From Xanthobacteraceae bacterium (GTDB taxonomy: Bacteria > Pseudomonadota > Alphaproteobacteria > Rhizobiales > Xanthobacteraceae): a DNA stretch of 8,962 bases. Both the position numbers and the translations under genes were made by a program. The stretch lies in contig JAUSIF010000387.1 in assembly GCA_030648135.1 (NCBI GenBank), forward strand, positions 1-8,962. The letters are read 5' to 3'. The notes beneath the pieces were generated by a model. It searched no databases, had not been told where the DNA came from, and saw nothing but the letters and a program-made list of their open reading frames with translations. Positions 1-6,376 of this stretch are shown here, in pieces (the first letter of the stretch is position 1; each line of letters starts with the position of its first letter).

Positions 1-146
1 AGACGCGCCTCGTCGACGACGCGTCCGGTCAATTTCGGAAATACGATCGACTGCGCGAGCGCAACGCCGGTCAAGAGCAGCAGCGCGAGAAAGACCGCGG
101 ATCCGCCTCTCACCGGCCGAATGAGCGAGTGGATCGCGCCCGTCAT
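1..146 (-). CDS. TPM-domain (YgcG-like) secreted protein, N-terminal fragment
   Basis: Only the first 48 codons are in the window; the gene runs off the left edge. Reading from the ATG at 146, the product has a basic N-terminus (Arg10, Arg13), a hydrophobic stretch at about residues 17-30 and an ALA-Q signal-peptidase site near residue 31. The mature start carries FPKLTGRVVDEAR, which resembles the opening of TPM domains (usually F/VP-LTGRVVD-A). TPM proteins of this type are exported and often membrane-anchored; their biochemical role is poorly defined. The gene lies 35 bp downstream of lemA on the same strand, the usual lemA-TPM pairing, so co-transcription is likely. A GTG immediately before the ATG is an alternative start. 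No strong ribosome binding site is visible. The family call rests on the signal peptide, one short motif and context, because the body of the domain is outside the window. Confidence 0.75.
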   Translation of the reverse strand, partial: MTGAIHSLIRPVRGGSAVFLALLLLTGVALAQSIVFPKLTGRVVDEAR

Positions 147-181
147 CACTTGCCCCGCCGCAAGCCGTGCAACACCGCGCC

Positions 182-784
182 TTAGTTGAAGCGCACTTTT
201 GGTACGCGCATTTGCTCGTCGGCGATGGTGAAGGTCTCCATCGCCTTGTTGTTGCGATAGAGCAGGGTCGCCCAGATCACGCCCGGAACGGTCCTGAGTT
301 CGGTATTGTACAGGCGCACCGCCTCGATGTAGTCGCGCCGGGCCACCGCGACGCGGTTCTCGGTGCCTTCCAATTGCGCCTGCAGGGTGAGGAAGTTCTG
401 GTTCGACCTGAGCTGCGGATAGGCCTCGACGGTCGCGAGCAACCGGCCGAGTGCGCCCGATAGCTGCGATTGCGCGTCTTGAAAGCGTTTGAAGGCTTCG
501 GGATCGGTGATGGTGGAGGCGTCGACCCGGATCTGGGTTGCCTTGGCGCGAGCCTCGACCACCGCGGTGAGCACATCGCGCTCCTGCTGGGCGAAGCCCT
601 TCACCGTTTCCACCAGATTGGGAATGAGGTCGGTCCGCCGTTGATACTGATTGAGCACTTCGCTCCAGGCGGCCTTGGCCTTCTCTTCCTGGGTCGGAAT
701 GGCATTGATGCCGCAGCCCGCCACCAAGAAGCCCATGGCGATGACGGCAAGGAGGACGCGCAAACGGCCTGATACTTTCGGCAT
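182..784 (-). CDS. lemA: LemA family lipoprotein
   Basis: A 200-residue protein starting MPKVSGRLRV, of normal LemA length. Residues 8-23 are hydrophobic and end in a lipobox, V-A-G-C, with the lipidated cysteine at 24, so the protein is probably anchored to a membrane facing the periplasm. The LemA domain follows: AAWSEVLNQYQRRTDLIPNL at about 38-57, then VKGFAQQE, and the highly typical ENRVAVARRDYIEAVRLYN at 142-160 followed by a Thr-Val-Pro-Gly turn. The fold is expected to be long antiparallel helices. Its function is not established, although it is commonly found beside TPM-domain genes, as here. The frame stays open upstream to 988, but residues before the chosen Met look non-coding, and a GTGGGG stretch (791-796) sits 6 bases before this ATG. 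The call is firm; the molecular role is unknown. Confidence 0.93.
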   Translation of the reverse strand: MPKVSGRLRVLLAVIAMGFLVAGCGINAIPTQEEKAKAAWSEVLNQYQRRTDLIPNLVETVKGFAQQERDVLTAVVEARAKATQIRVDASTITDPEAFKRFQDAQSQLSGALGRLLATVEAYPQLRSNQNFLTLQAQLEGTENRVAVARRDYIEAVRLYNTELRTVPGVIWATLLYRNNKAMETFTIADEQMRVPKVRFN

Positions 785-815
785 AGGATACCCCACGAGC
801 ACATCGGACCCGGAC

Positions 816-821
816 GTTATA
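816..821 (-). promoter_or_regulatory. Weak candidate -10 element for lemA
   Basis: On the minus strand the hexamer TATAAC lies about 31 bases before the lemA start and resembles a sigma-70 type -10 box in five of six positions. The hexamer at the right distance upstream is a poor -35 match, so this is only a candidate. Confidence 0.3.
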
Positions 822-945
822 TCGGCACCGGCAGGCGCGAGCGAGCCCGGCTTGGTATGCCACCAATCGGCGAACCGCCTTTCCAGACCGGGCTGGGCGA
901 GAATCGACGGTCGGAAGCACGGAACGGCACCGCAACATCGCTCTA

Positions 946-960
946 TGGCACGAAAATAGC
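946..960 (+). promoter_or_regulatory. Possible sigma-54 (-24/-12) promoter
   Basis: The sequence reads TGGCACG, four A, then TAGC. This gives the invariant GG (947-948) and GC (959-960) separated by exactly 10 bases. The -24 half matches the TGGCACG consensus fully and the -12 half matches TTGC in three of four positions. If real, transcription would start near 972 and leave a leader of about 320 bases before the oxidoreductase operon. No enhancer-binding site was recognised upstream, so chance is a serious alternative. Confidence 0.3.
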
Positions 961-1018
961 GCTGCCCGGAACTTGGCCGGGAAGACATCCCGATTTACCG
1001 CCTCCGGCGGCCAAATTG

Positions 1019-1033
1019 CCGATCAAGGATCGG
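1019..1033. promoter_or_regulatory. Perfect inverted repeat, possible operator
   Basis: CCGATC (1019-1024) and GATCGG (1028-1033) are exact inverted copies around AAG. The element sits about 265 bases before the first oxidoreductase gene, next to the AT-rich patch. It could be a binding site for a dimeric regulator or only a small hairpin. It does not fit the FNR consensus (TTGAT-N4-ATCAA). Confidence 0.3.
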
Positions 1034-1282
1034 GATATATCAGCCTTAAAGCCAAGGTTAATATGGGGAAGAATATGATAAGAATGAACAAAACCGGAGG
1101 AGTGGCCACCGGATCGTCGCTGTTCGCGCTAGGCTCTCGCATCAAAACAGGCGAAAAGGCGCCGGGCTGATTCGGCAGATTCAGTCCTGGAACAGCATCG
1201 GCAGCGGTGTCGCTTCCCACCGGAATATGGATCGCTATTGGGCACGAGCCCGACAGCGGGACCGGGAGATCGGGAACGGTGC

Positions 1283-1287
1283 GAGGA
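1283..1287 (+). promoter_or_regulatory. Ribosome binding site fixing the 1296 start
   Basis: GAGGA lies 8 bases before the ATG at 1296. The in-frame ATG further upstream at 1227 has no comparable site, so this element decides the start of the FAD subunit. Confidence 0.7.
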
Positions 1288-1295
1288 ATTTTCCC

Positions 1296-3170
1296 ATGAG
1301 TAACGGCACCACGACGCTGGAGCCGAACAGCCGGGAGGCGTCAGACCCCGCCGGCGCGCACGCGCGCGGAGTCGGTCTGCCACCGACCGACATCCGCAAC
1401 CCGGATTATTTTCACAAGGTGGTCGATTGCCAATGGGCCTGCCCCGCCCATACGCCGGTTCCCGAATACATCCGTTTGATCGCCGCCGGACGCTACACCG
1501 ACGCCTACATGGTGAACTGGAAGTCGAACGTGTTCCCGGGAATTCTCGGGCGCACGTGCGACCGTCCGTGCGAGCCCGCTTGCCGCAGAGGCCGCATTGA
1601 ACCCAATCCGGTCGCGATCTGCCGCCTGAAGCGCGTCGCCGCCGACAATAAGGACGATGTCCGCGGTTTACTGCCGATAGCTCCGGCCAAAAAGAACGGC
1701 AAGCGCATCGCGCTCATCGGCGCCGGACCAGCATCGCTTACCGTCGCGCGCGATCTCGCGCCCCTCGGCTATGAATGCGTCATCCTCGACCAGGATGCGC
1801 GCGCCGGCGGCATGATGCGCACCCAGATTCCGAAATTCCGCCTGCCCGAGACCGTGCTCGACGAGGAGGTGGGCTATGTCCTCGATCTCGGCATCGAATT
1901 TGTCGGCGGCAAGCACATCGACAGCTTGAAGGCGCTCATCGCCGAGGACTTCGACGCGATCTTCGTCGGCTGCGGCGCCCCGCGCGGGCGTGACCTCGAC
2001 ATTCCCGGTCGCAAGGAAGCCTCCGCCAATATCCATATTGGCATCGACTGGTTGTCCAGCGTCTCCTTCGGTCACACGACCAAGATCGGCAAGCGCGTGA
2101 TCGTGCTCGGCGGCGGCAACACCGCCATGGACTGTTGCCGCTCCTCGCGCCGGCTCGGCGGCGAAGACGTGAAGGTCGTCGTACGTTCCGGCTTTGCCGA
2201 GATGAAGGCATCTCCCTGGGAGAAGGAAGACGCCACGCATGAGGGCATCCCGATCTTCAATTATCTGGTGCCGAAGGAATTCACCCACAAAAACGGGCGC
2301 CTCGACGGCGTCCGGTTCGAGAAGGTCAAGGCTGTGCGCGACGAGAAGGGCCGGCGCGAACTGGTGCCGACCGGCGAGCCCGACCAGCATTTTCCCTGCG
2401 ACGATGTGTTGGTCGCGGTCGGCCAGGAGAATGCCTTCCCCTGGATCGAACGCGACATCGGCATCGAATTCGACCGCTCGGGTATGCCCAAGGTCGATCC
2501 CAAGACCCTGCAATCGACCCATCCCAAGGTGTTCTTCGGCGGCGACTCCGCCTTCGGCCCGAAGAACATCATCTGGGCGGTCGCCCACGGCCACGATGCC
2601 GCGATTTCGATCGACAAGCTCTGCCGCGGCGAGGACATGAACGACCGGCCGCCGCCCTTGGTCAATCTGGTGAGCCAGAAGATGGGTATTCACGAGTGGA
2701 TCTTCGACAACGACGTCTCGCTCGACCATCGCTTCAAGGTGCCGCTCCGCGATCAGTCGGTCACGCTCAAGGACATCCGGGCGGAGGTCGAGCTCGGCTT
2801 CGATCGCGCGCTTGGCTTCAAGGAAGCGCAGCGTTGCCTCAATTGCGACGTGCAGACGGTGTTCACCCGCGACCTCTGCATCGAGTGTGACGCCTGCGTC
2901 GACATCTGTCCGGTGGATTGCATCACCTTTACGGGGAACGGGCCGGAATCGGATCTGCGCAAGCGCCTCACGGCGCCGGCGGAGAATCTGACTCAGGATC
3001 TTTATGTATCGCCGCCGCTCAAGACCAAACGCGTGATGATCAAGGACGAGGACGTCTGCCTGCACTGCGGTCTCTGCGCCGAGCGCTGCCCGACCGGCGC
3101 TTGGGACATGCAGAAGTTCCTGCTCGATATGGCGCAGGCAACGGGAGGGAAGCAATGCCGGCACGGCTAG
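1296..3170 (+). CDS. GltD-like FAD/NAD(P) and ferredoxin subunit of 2-oxoacid oxidoreductase
   Basis: A 624-residue cytoplasmic flavoprotein, probably the electron-output subunit of the enzyme encoded with the next two genes. The N-terminal iron-sulfur region (about 40-115) has cysteines 45, 49, 88, 92, 96 and 109. A first Rossmann motif, IGAGPAS (141-147), binds FAD, and a second, LGGGNTAMD (271-279), should bind NAD(P). FFGGDSAFGPKNIIWAVAHG (413-432) is the FAD-closing motif of GltD-type reductases. The C-terminus is a two-cluster ferredoxin domain with CxxCxxCxxxCP at 528-539 and again at 588-599, preceded by a CLNC pair (514, 517). Compared with GltD, the usual upstream CxxC pair of the N-terminal domain is missing. 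The gene overlaps the alpha subunit by 16 bases. It should pass electrons from the beta-subunit cluster to NAD(P); the direction and the NAD versus NADP preference are not provable here. The role resembles the FAD subunit of Azoarcus 2-oxoglutarate:NADP+ oxidoreductase (from memory). Confidence 0.88.
   Translation: MSNGTTTLEPNSREASDPAGAHARGVGLPPTDIRNPDYFHKVVDCQWACPAHTPVPEYIRLIAAGRYTDAYMVNWKSNVFPGILGRTCDRPCEPACRRGRIEPNPVAICRLKRVAADNKDDVRGLLPIAPAKKNGKRIALIGAGPASLTVARDLAPLGYECVILDQDARAGGMMRTQIPKFRLPETVLDEEVGYVLDLGIEFVGGKHIDSLKALIAEDFDAIFVGCGAPRGRDLDIPGRKEASANIHIGIDWLSSVSFGHTTKIGKRVIVLGGGNTAMDCCRSSRRLGGEDVKVVVRSGFAEMKASPWEKEDATHEGIPIFNYLVPKEFTHKNGRLDGVRFEKVKAVRDEKGRRELVPTGEPDQHFPCDDVLVAVGQENAFPWIERDIGIEFDRSGMPKVDPKTLQSTHPKVFFGGDSAFGPKNIIWAVAHGHDAAISIDKLCRGEDMNDRPPPLVNLVSQKMGIHEWIFDNDVSLDHRFKVPLRDQSVTLKDIRAEVELGFDRALGFKEAQRCLNCDVQTVFTRDLCIECDACVDICPVDCITFTGNGPESDLRKRLTAPAENLTQDLYVSPPLKTKRVMIKDEDVCLHCGLCAERCPTGAWDMQKFLLDMAQATGGKQCRHG
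3143..3150 (+). promoter_or_regulatory. Ribosome binding site of the alpha subunit gene
   Basis: GGGAGGGA lies inside the end of the preceding gene, 4 bases before the ATG at 3155. It decides this start over the longer open frame, which extends back to 2918 through sequence that belongs to the FAD subunit. Confidence 0.75.
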
Positions 3171-4993
3171 AGCGGACGAACGACTTCGTCGTCCTGTTCG
3201 CCAACGTCAACGGCTCGGGTTCGGCGAGCGCGAACCGGCTGTTCGGCCGCGCCATGATCCGCATGGGCGTGCCCGTTGGCTCGCGCAACATTTTCCCGTC
3301 GAATATCCAGGGCCTACCCACCTGGTACGAAGTGCGCGTCTCCGAAGCGGGCCATCTCGGCCGACGTGGCGGCGTTGATCTCATGGTCGCGATGAATCCG
3401 CAGACCTGGGACAATGATGTGAAATCGATCGATTCCGGCGGCTATCTGTTCTACGATTCGTCGAAGCCGCTGCCGCCTTCGAAGTTCCGCGACGATATCA
3501 ATGTCGTCGGCATGCCGCTGACCGAGATCTGCAACAAGCAATATTCGGATCCGCGCCAGCGCCAGCTGTTCAAGAACATCATGTATGTAGGCGCGCTCTC
3601 GCAACTCCTGGACATCGAACCTGAGGTGATCGAGAAGCTGATCGGCGAGCTGTATCAGGGCAAGGAAAAGCTGCTTGCGCCCAATGTCGAGGCATTTCAC
3701 ATCGGCCGCGATTACGCGCGCAAACATCTGAACGGAGCGATCGGGCTCAAGCTGCGTCGCTGCGACCGCGTGGGCAATAAAATTCTGATCGAAGGCAACG
3801 CCGCCGCCGCACTCGGCGCCGTCTATGCCGGCGCCACCGTCGCCGCCTGGTATCCGATCACGCCCTCAAGCTCGATGGCGGAAGCCTTCCAGCGCTATTG
3901 CCAGCGCTACCGGGTCGATCAAGACGGCACCCACCGCTTCGCCATTATCCAGGCCGAGGACGAGCTTGCCGCGATCGGCATCGTGATCGGCGCGGCCTGG
4001 AACGGCGTACGCGCCTTTACCGCGACCGCCGGCCCCGGTATCTCGCTGATGCAGGAATTCATCGGGCTCGCCCATTTTGCCGAGATTCCGGCGGTAATCT
4101 TCGACGTGCAGCGCGGCGGACCTTCGACCGGCATGCCGACCCGCACCCAGCAGTCGGACATCCTTTCCTGCGCCTATGCTTCGCACGGCGACACCCGCCA
4201 CGTGCTCTTGTTCCCCGCCGAACCGGGCGAATGCTTCGAGTTCGCTGCCAAGGCCTTCGATCTCGCCGACCGCCTGCAAACCCCGATTTTCGTCATGTCC
4301 GATCTCGATATCGGCATGAACGAGTGGCTGGTGGAGCCGCTAGCCTGGGACGACAAGCGTAAATATGACCGCGGCAAGGTAATGACCTTCGAGGATCTCG
4401 AAGCCGGCAAGGATTTCGGCCGCTATCTCGACGTCGACGGCGACGGCATCCCCTATCGCACCTTGCCGGGCACGCACCCGACCAAGGGCTCGTTCTTCAC
4501 CCGCGGCACTTCACGCGACCGCTATGCGCGCTACAGCGAGGAAGGGCCGGTTTATGTCGACAACATGGAGCGCCTGCTCAAGAAATTCGACACCGCCAAG
4601 TCGCTCCTGCCTGCCCCGGTGCGCCGCAATGCGCGCGAGGCGACGCGCTTCGGTGCGATCTATTATGGCTCGACCACCACCGCCATGGATGAGGCCATCG
4701 GCATGCTCGAGGTGAACGGCATTCATCTCGATACCTTGCGCGTGCGTGCTTATCCCTTCGTCGATGAGATCATCGACTTCATTCGCGCTCACGAACGCAT
4801 CTTTCTTGTCGAGCAGAATCGCGACGCGCAATTGAAGACGCTTCTGCTCGACACCGGGCGCGTTGATGCGAACAAGATCGTTTCGGTGCTGCACTATGAC
4901 GGCACGCCGGTGACGGCGCATTTCATCGTGAGCGGTATTTCGCGCCGCATGCAGGAAATCATGCCGGTTCCGCTCAGAAGGGTGGCATCATGA
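3155..4993 (+). CDS. korA: 2-oxoacid:acceptor oxidoreductase, gamma-alpha fusion subunit
   Basis: A 612-residue protein of normal size for fused gamma-alpha subunits of the 2-oxoglutarate ferredoxin oxidoreductase type. The N-terminal gamma domain (about 10-190) shows the early glycine-rich NVNGSGSASANRLFGRA segment and an SEAGHLGRRGG stretch (63-73). The pyrimidine-binding alpha domain follows, with GNAAAALGAVYAG (214-226), the diagnostic YPITPSS (233-239), QAEDELAAIG (266-275), TAGPGISLM (291-299) and the RGGPSTGMPTRTQQSD signature (320-335). The C-terminal third (about 490-600) is the transketolase-C-like domain. There are no iron-sulfur motifs in this subunit, as expected. With the beta subunit it should convert a 2-oxoacid and CoA to acyl-CoA and CO2. 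I favour 2-oxoglutarate because of the fusion architecture and operon similarity, but pyruvate, branched-chain or aryl-pyruvate substrates are not excluded. Its stop overlaps the start of the beta gene as ATGA. Confidence 0.9.
   Translation: MPARLERTNDFVVLFANVNGSGSASANRLFGRAMIRMGVPVGSRNIFPSNIQGLPTWYEVRVSEAGHLGRRGGVDLMVAMNPQTWDNDVKSIDSGGYLFYDSSKPLPPSKFRDDINVVGMPLTEICNKQYSDPRQRQLFKNIMYVGALSQLLDIEPEVIEKLIGELYQGKEKLLAPNVEAFHIGRDYARKHLNGAIGLKLRRCDRVGNKILIEGNAAAALGAVYAGATVAAWYPITPSSSMAEAFQRYCQRYRVDQDGTHRFAIIQAEDELAAIGIVIGAAWNGVRAFTATAGPGISLMQEFIGLAHFAEIPAVIFDVQRGGPSTGMPTRTQQSDILSCAYASHGDTRHVLLFPAEPGECFEFAAKAFDLADRLQTPIFVMSDLDIGMNEWLVEPLAWDDKRKYDRGKVMTFEDLEAGKDFGRYLDVDGDGIPYRTLPGTHPTKGSFFTRGTSRDRYARYSEEGPVYVDNMERLLKKFDTAKSLLPAPVRRNAREATRFGAIYYGSTTTAMDEAIGMLEVNGIHLDTLRVRAYPFVDEIIDFIRAHERIFLVEQNRDAQLKTLLLDTGRVDANKIVSVLHYDGTPVTAHFIVSGISRRMQEIMPVPLRRVAS
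4976..4981 (+). promoter_or_regulatory. Ribosome binding site of the beta subunit gene
   Basis: AGAAGG is embedded in the alpha-subunit coding sequence, 8 bases before the ATG at 4990. Together with the ATGA stop-start overlap it suggests translational coupling of the alpha and beta subunits. Confidence 0.6.
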
Positions 4994-6045
4994 CCTATAT
5001 CGTCAAGCCCAAGCTCCATCACCCGAAGCTGCCGCACAACAAGCTCGGCTTCACCCATCGCGATTACGAGGGCAAGGTCTCGACGCTGTGCGCCGGCTGC
5101 GGCCATGATTCGATCAGCGCGGCGCTGATCCAGGCCTGTTTCGAGCTCGATCTGCCGCCGCACCGGATCGCCAAGCTCTCCGGCATCGGCTGCTCATCCA
5201 AGACCCCCGATTATTTCCTGGGCCAGAGCCACGGCTTCAACAGCGTGCACGGCCGCATGCCGTCGGTCATGACCGGCGCCAATCTCGCCAACCGCGATCT
5301 CATTTATCTCGGCGTTTCCGGCGACGGCGACTCCGCCTCGATCGGCCTCGGCCAGTTCGCCCATTGCCTGCGCCGCGGCGTCAACATGGTCTATATCGTC
5401 GAGAACAACGGCGTGTACGGCCTCACCAAGGGCCAGTTCTCCGCCACCGCAGATAAAGGCTCGAAGTCGAAACGGGGTGCCAGCAATCAGGATTCGCCTA
5501 TCGATCTCGTCGGCATGGCGTTCCTGATGGGCGCGAGCTTCGTCGCCCGCAGCTTCTCCGGCGACAAGAAGCAGCTGGTCGAGCTGATCAAGGCGGCAAT
5601 TGCCCATCGCGGCGCCGCCTTCATCGACTGCATCAGCCCGTGCGTTGCTTTCAACAACCATCCGGGCTCGACCAAGAGCTTCGATTACGTGCGCGAGCAC
5701 AACGAAGCCGTAAATTCGCTCGAGTTCATGGAAGCCAAGCAAGAGATCAAGGCCGATTACGCGCCGGGCACTTCGGCGCTCGTGCGCCAGCACGACGGCA
5801 CTTTTCTCAACCTCAAGAAACTCGCGGCCGACTACGACCCGACTGACCGCAATGGCGCCCTCGCCTTTCTCCAGCGGCATCAGGCGGCGGGCGAAATCGT
5901 GACCGGGCTCCTCTTTGTCGAGCCGGAGCCAGAAGATATGGTCGCGCGCCTGAACGTCACCAAGACGCCGCTCAATCGGCTCGGCGAGGCCGAGCTCTGT
6001 CCCGGCAGCGCTATACTCGAAAAAATCAACGCCGAGCTACGTTGA
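4990..6045 (+). CDS. korB: 2-oxoacid:ferredoxin oxidoreductase beta subunit
   Basis: A 351-residue subunit that binds thiamine diphosphate and one [4Fe-4S] cluster. The predicted cluster ligands are Cys34 and Cys37 (LCAGCGHD), Cys68 (GIGCSS) and Cys218 (ISPC), the four positions used by KorB-type proteins. The diphosphate/Mg motif is GDGD at 111-114, completed by VENNGVYGLTKGQ (137-149). HGRM at 87-90 and FNNHPGST at 221-228 are also typical. There is no fused ferredoxin domain, so electrons must leave to another protein; the co-encoded first subunit supplies a ferredoxin domain. The gene is the last of the operon, overlaps korA by 4 bases and is followed by a hairpin. Family assignment is secure; substrate is inferred from the whole operon and is less certain. 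Confidence 0.92.
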   Translation: MTYIVKPKLHHPKLPHNKLGFTHRDYEGKVSTLCAGCGHDSISAALIQACFELDLPPHRIAKLSGIGCSSKTPDYFLGQSHGFNSVHGRMPSVMTGANLANRDLIYLGVSGDGDSASIGLGQFAHCLRRGVNMVYIVENNGVYGLTKGQFSATADKGSKSKRGASNQDSPIDLVGMAFLMGASFVARSFSGDKKQLVELIKAAIAHRGAAFIDCISPCVAFNNHPGSTKSFDYVREHNEAVNSLEFMEAKQEIKADYAPGTSALVRQHDGTFLNLKKLAADYDPTDRNGALAFLQRHQAAGEIVTGLLFVEPEPEDMVARLNVTKTPLNRLGEAELCPGSAILEKINAELR

Positions 6046-6103
6046 ACGCGGCGGATAAGCGCCGGAAATTATCGAGCGGGCGCTCCGCGGCGCCGCCACG
6101 GCA

Positions 6104-6122
6104 CATCCCCCACGTGGGGATG
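6104..6122. terminator. Hairpin between korB and the convergent tRNA-Gly, possible terminator
   Basis: CATCCCC (6104-6110) and GGGGATG (6116-6122) pair perfectly around CACGT. The flanking GCA (6101-6103) and TGC (6124-6126) lengthen the stem, with one bulged C. It lies 58 bases after the korB stop and between converging transcripts, which fits a bidirectional terminator. There is only a short T run after it (AAATGTTT), so it is not a textbook intrinsic terminator. The core contains CACGTG. Confidence 0.4.
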
Positions 6123-6149
6123 CTGCAAATGTTTCCGGAAGTTTGAATT

Positions 6150-6224
<75 letters not shown>

Positions 6225-6241
6225 ATCCATGAGGTATGGTG

Positions 6242-6270
6242 GCAATACTGCCGAGGCGGTTCTATGCCAA
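6242..6270 (-). promoter_or_regulatory. Candidate sigma-70 promoter of tRNA-Gly
   Basis: On the minus strand TTGGCA (6265-6270) matches the -35 consensus in five of six positions and is followed after exactly 17 bases by TATTGC (6242-6247), a weaker -10. The -10 ends 17 bases before the first base of the mature tRNA, a sensible distance for a short 5' leader. Confidence 0.45.
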
Positions 6271-6376
6271 AAGCGCCCGTGAAAGCAACCGCCCGGCCCT
6301 CGCACCGAACTTGCGATGCGAACGAATGGCTCGCTAAAAGCCCTTGATTAACCAAAACACCGGTCCCTTTGGTGCC

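Larger units (their letters stand above)
785..1295. other. Long divergent intergenic region, no convincing gene
   Basis: These 511 bases separate the divergent lemA and 2-oxoacid oxidoreductase genes. Short open frames on both strands show no recognisable domain or convincing start. The notable contents are a sigma-54-like motif (946-960), a CCGCC-TCC-GGCGG hairpin (998-1010), a perfect 6-bp inverted repeat (1019-1033) and an AT-rich patch at about 1030-1100 that stands out from the GC-rich surroundings. Within that patch TATGAT at 1074-1079 could act as a -10 box, but no good -35 is placed before it. The spacing suggests a regulated promoter and a 5' leader for the operon, though a degraded gene cannot be excluded. 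Confidence 0.6.

Noticed and set aside
850..864. TTGGT-ATGCC-ACCAA inverted repeat near lemA
   Set aside because: A 5-bp dyad is expected by chance in a region this size and has no supporting context.
785..988. N-terminal extension of LemA up to 988
   Set aside because: It would bury the lipoprotein signal peptide behind 68 residues with no coding character.
973..1170. Small plus-strand frame of 65 codons in the intergenic region, or an inner start at 1076 after GGGGAAG
   Set aside because: No domain, hydrophobic segment or typical codon pattern is visible. A GGGGAAG stretch before an ATG is suggestive but not enough to call a gene.
1227..1295. N-terminal extension of the FAD subunit from the ATG at 1227
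   Set aside because: The extra 23 residues are Arg-rich and non-conserved in appearance, and a good ribosome binding site sits just before 1296 instead.
1668..3164. A 498-codon open frame on the minus strand opposite the FAD subunit gene
   Set aside because: It is a shadow of GC-rich codons. Its translation shows no domain, while the plus strand has clear cofactor motifs over the whole length.
5194..5880. A 228-codon minus-strand frame opposite korB
   Set aside because: It is low-complexity, Ala/Glu/Val-rich shadow translation with no recognisable motif; korB fully explains this stretch.
6344..6376. TTG start for the tRNA-editing protein
   Set aside because: It has no ribosome binding site and the added residues (MINQNTGPFGA) do not look like the family; still possible but less likely than ATG 6377.
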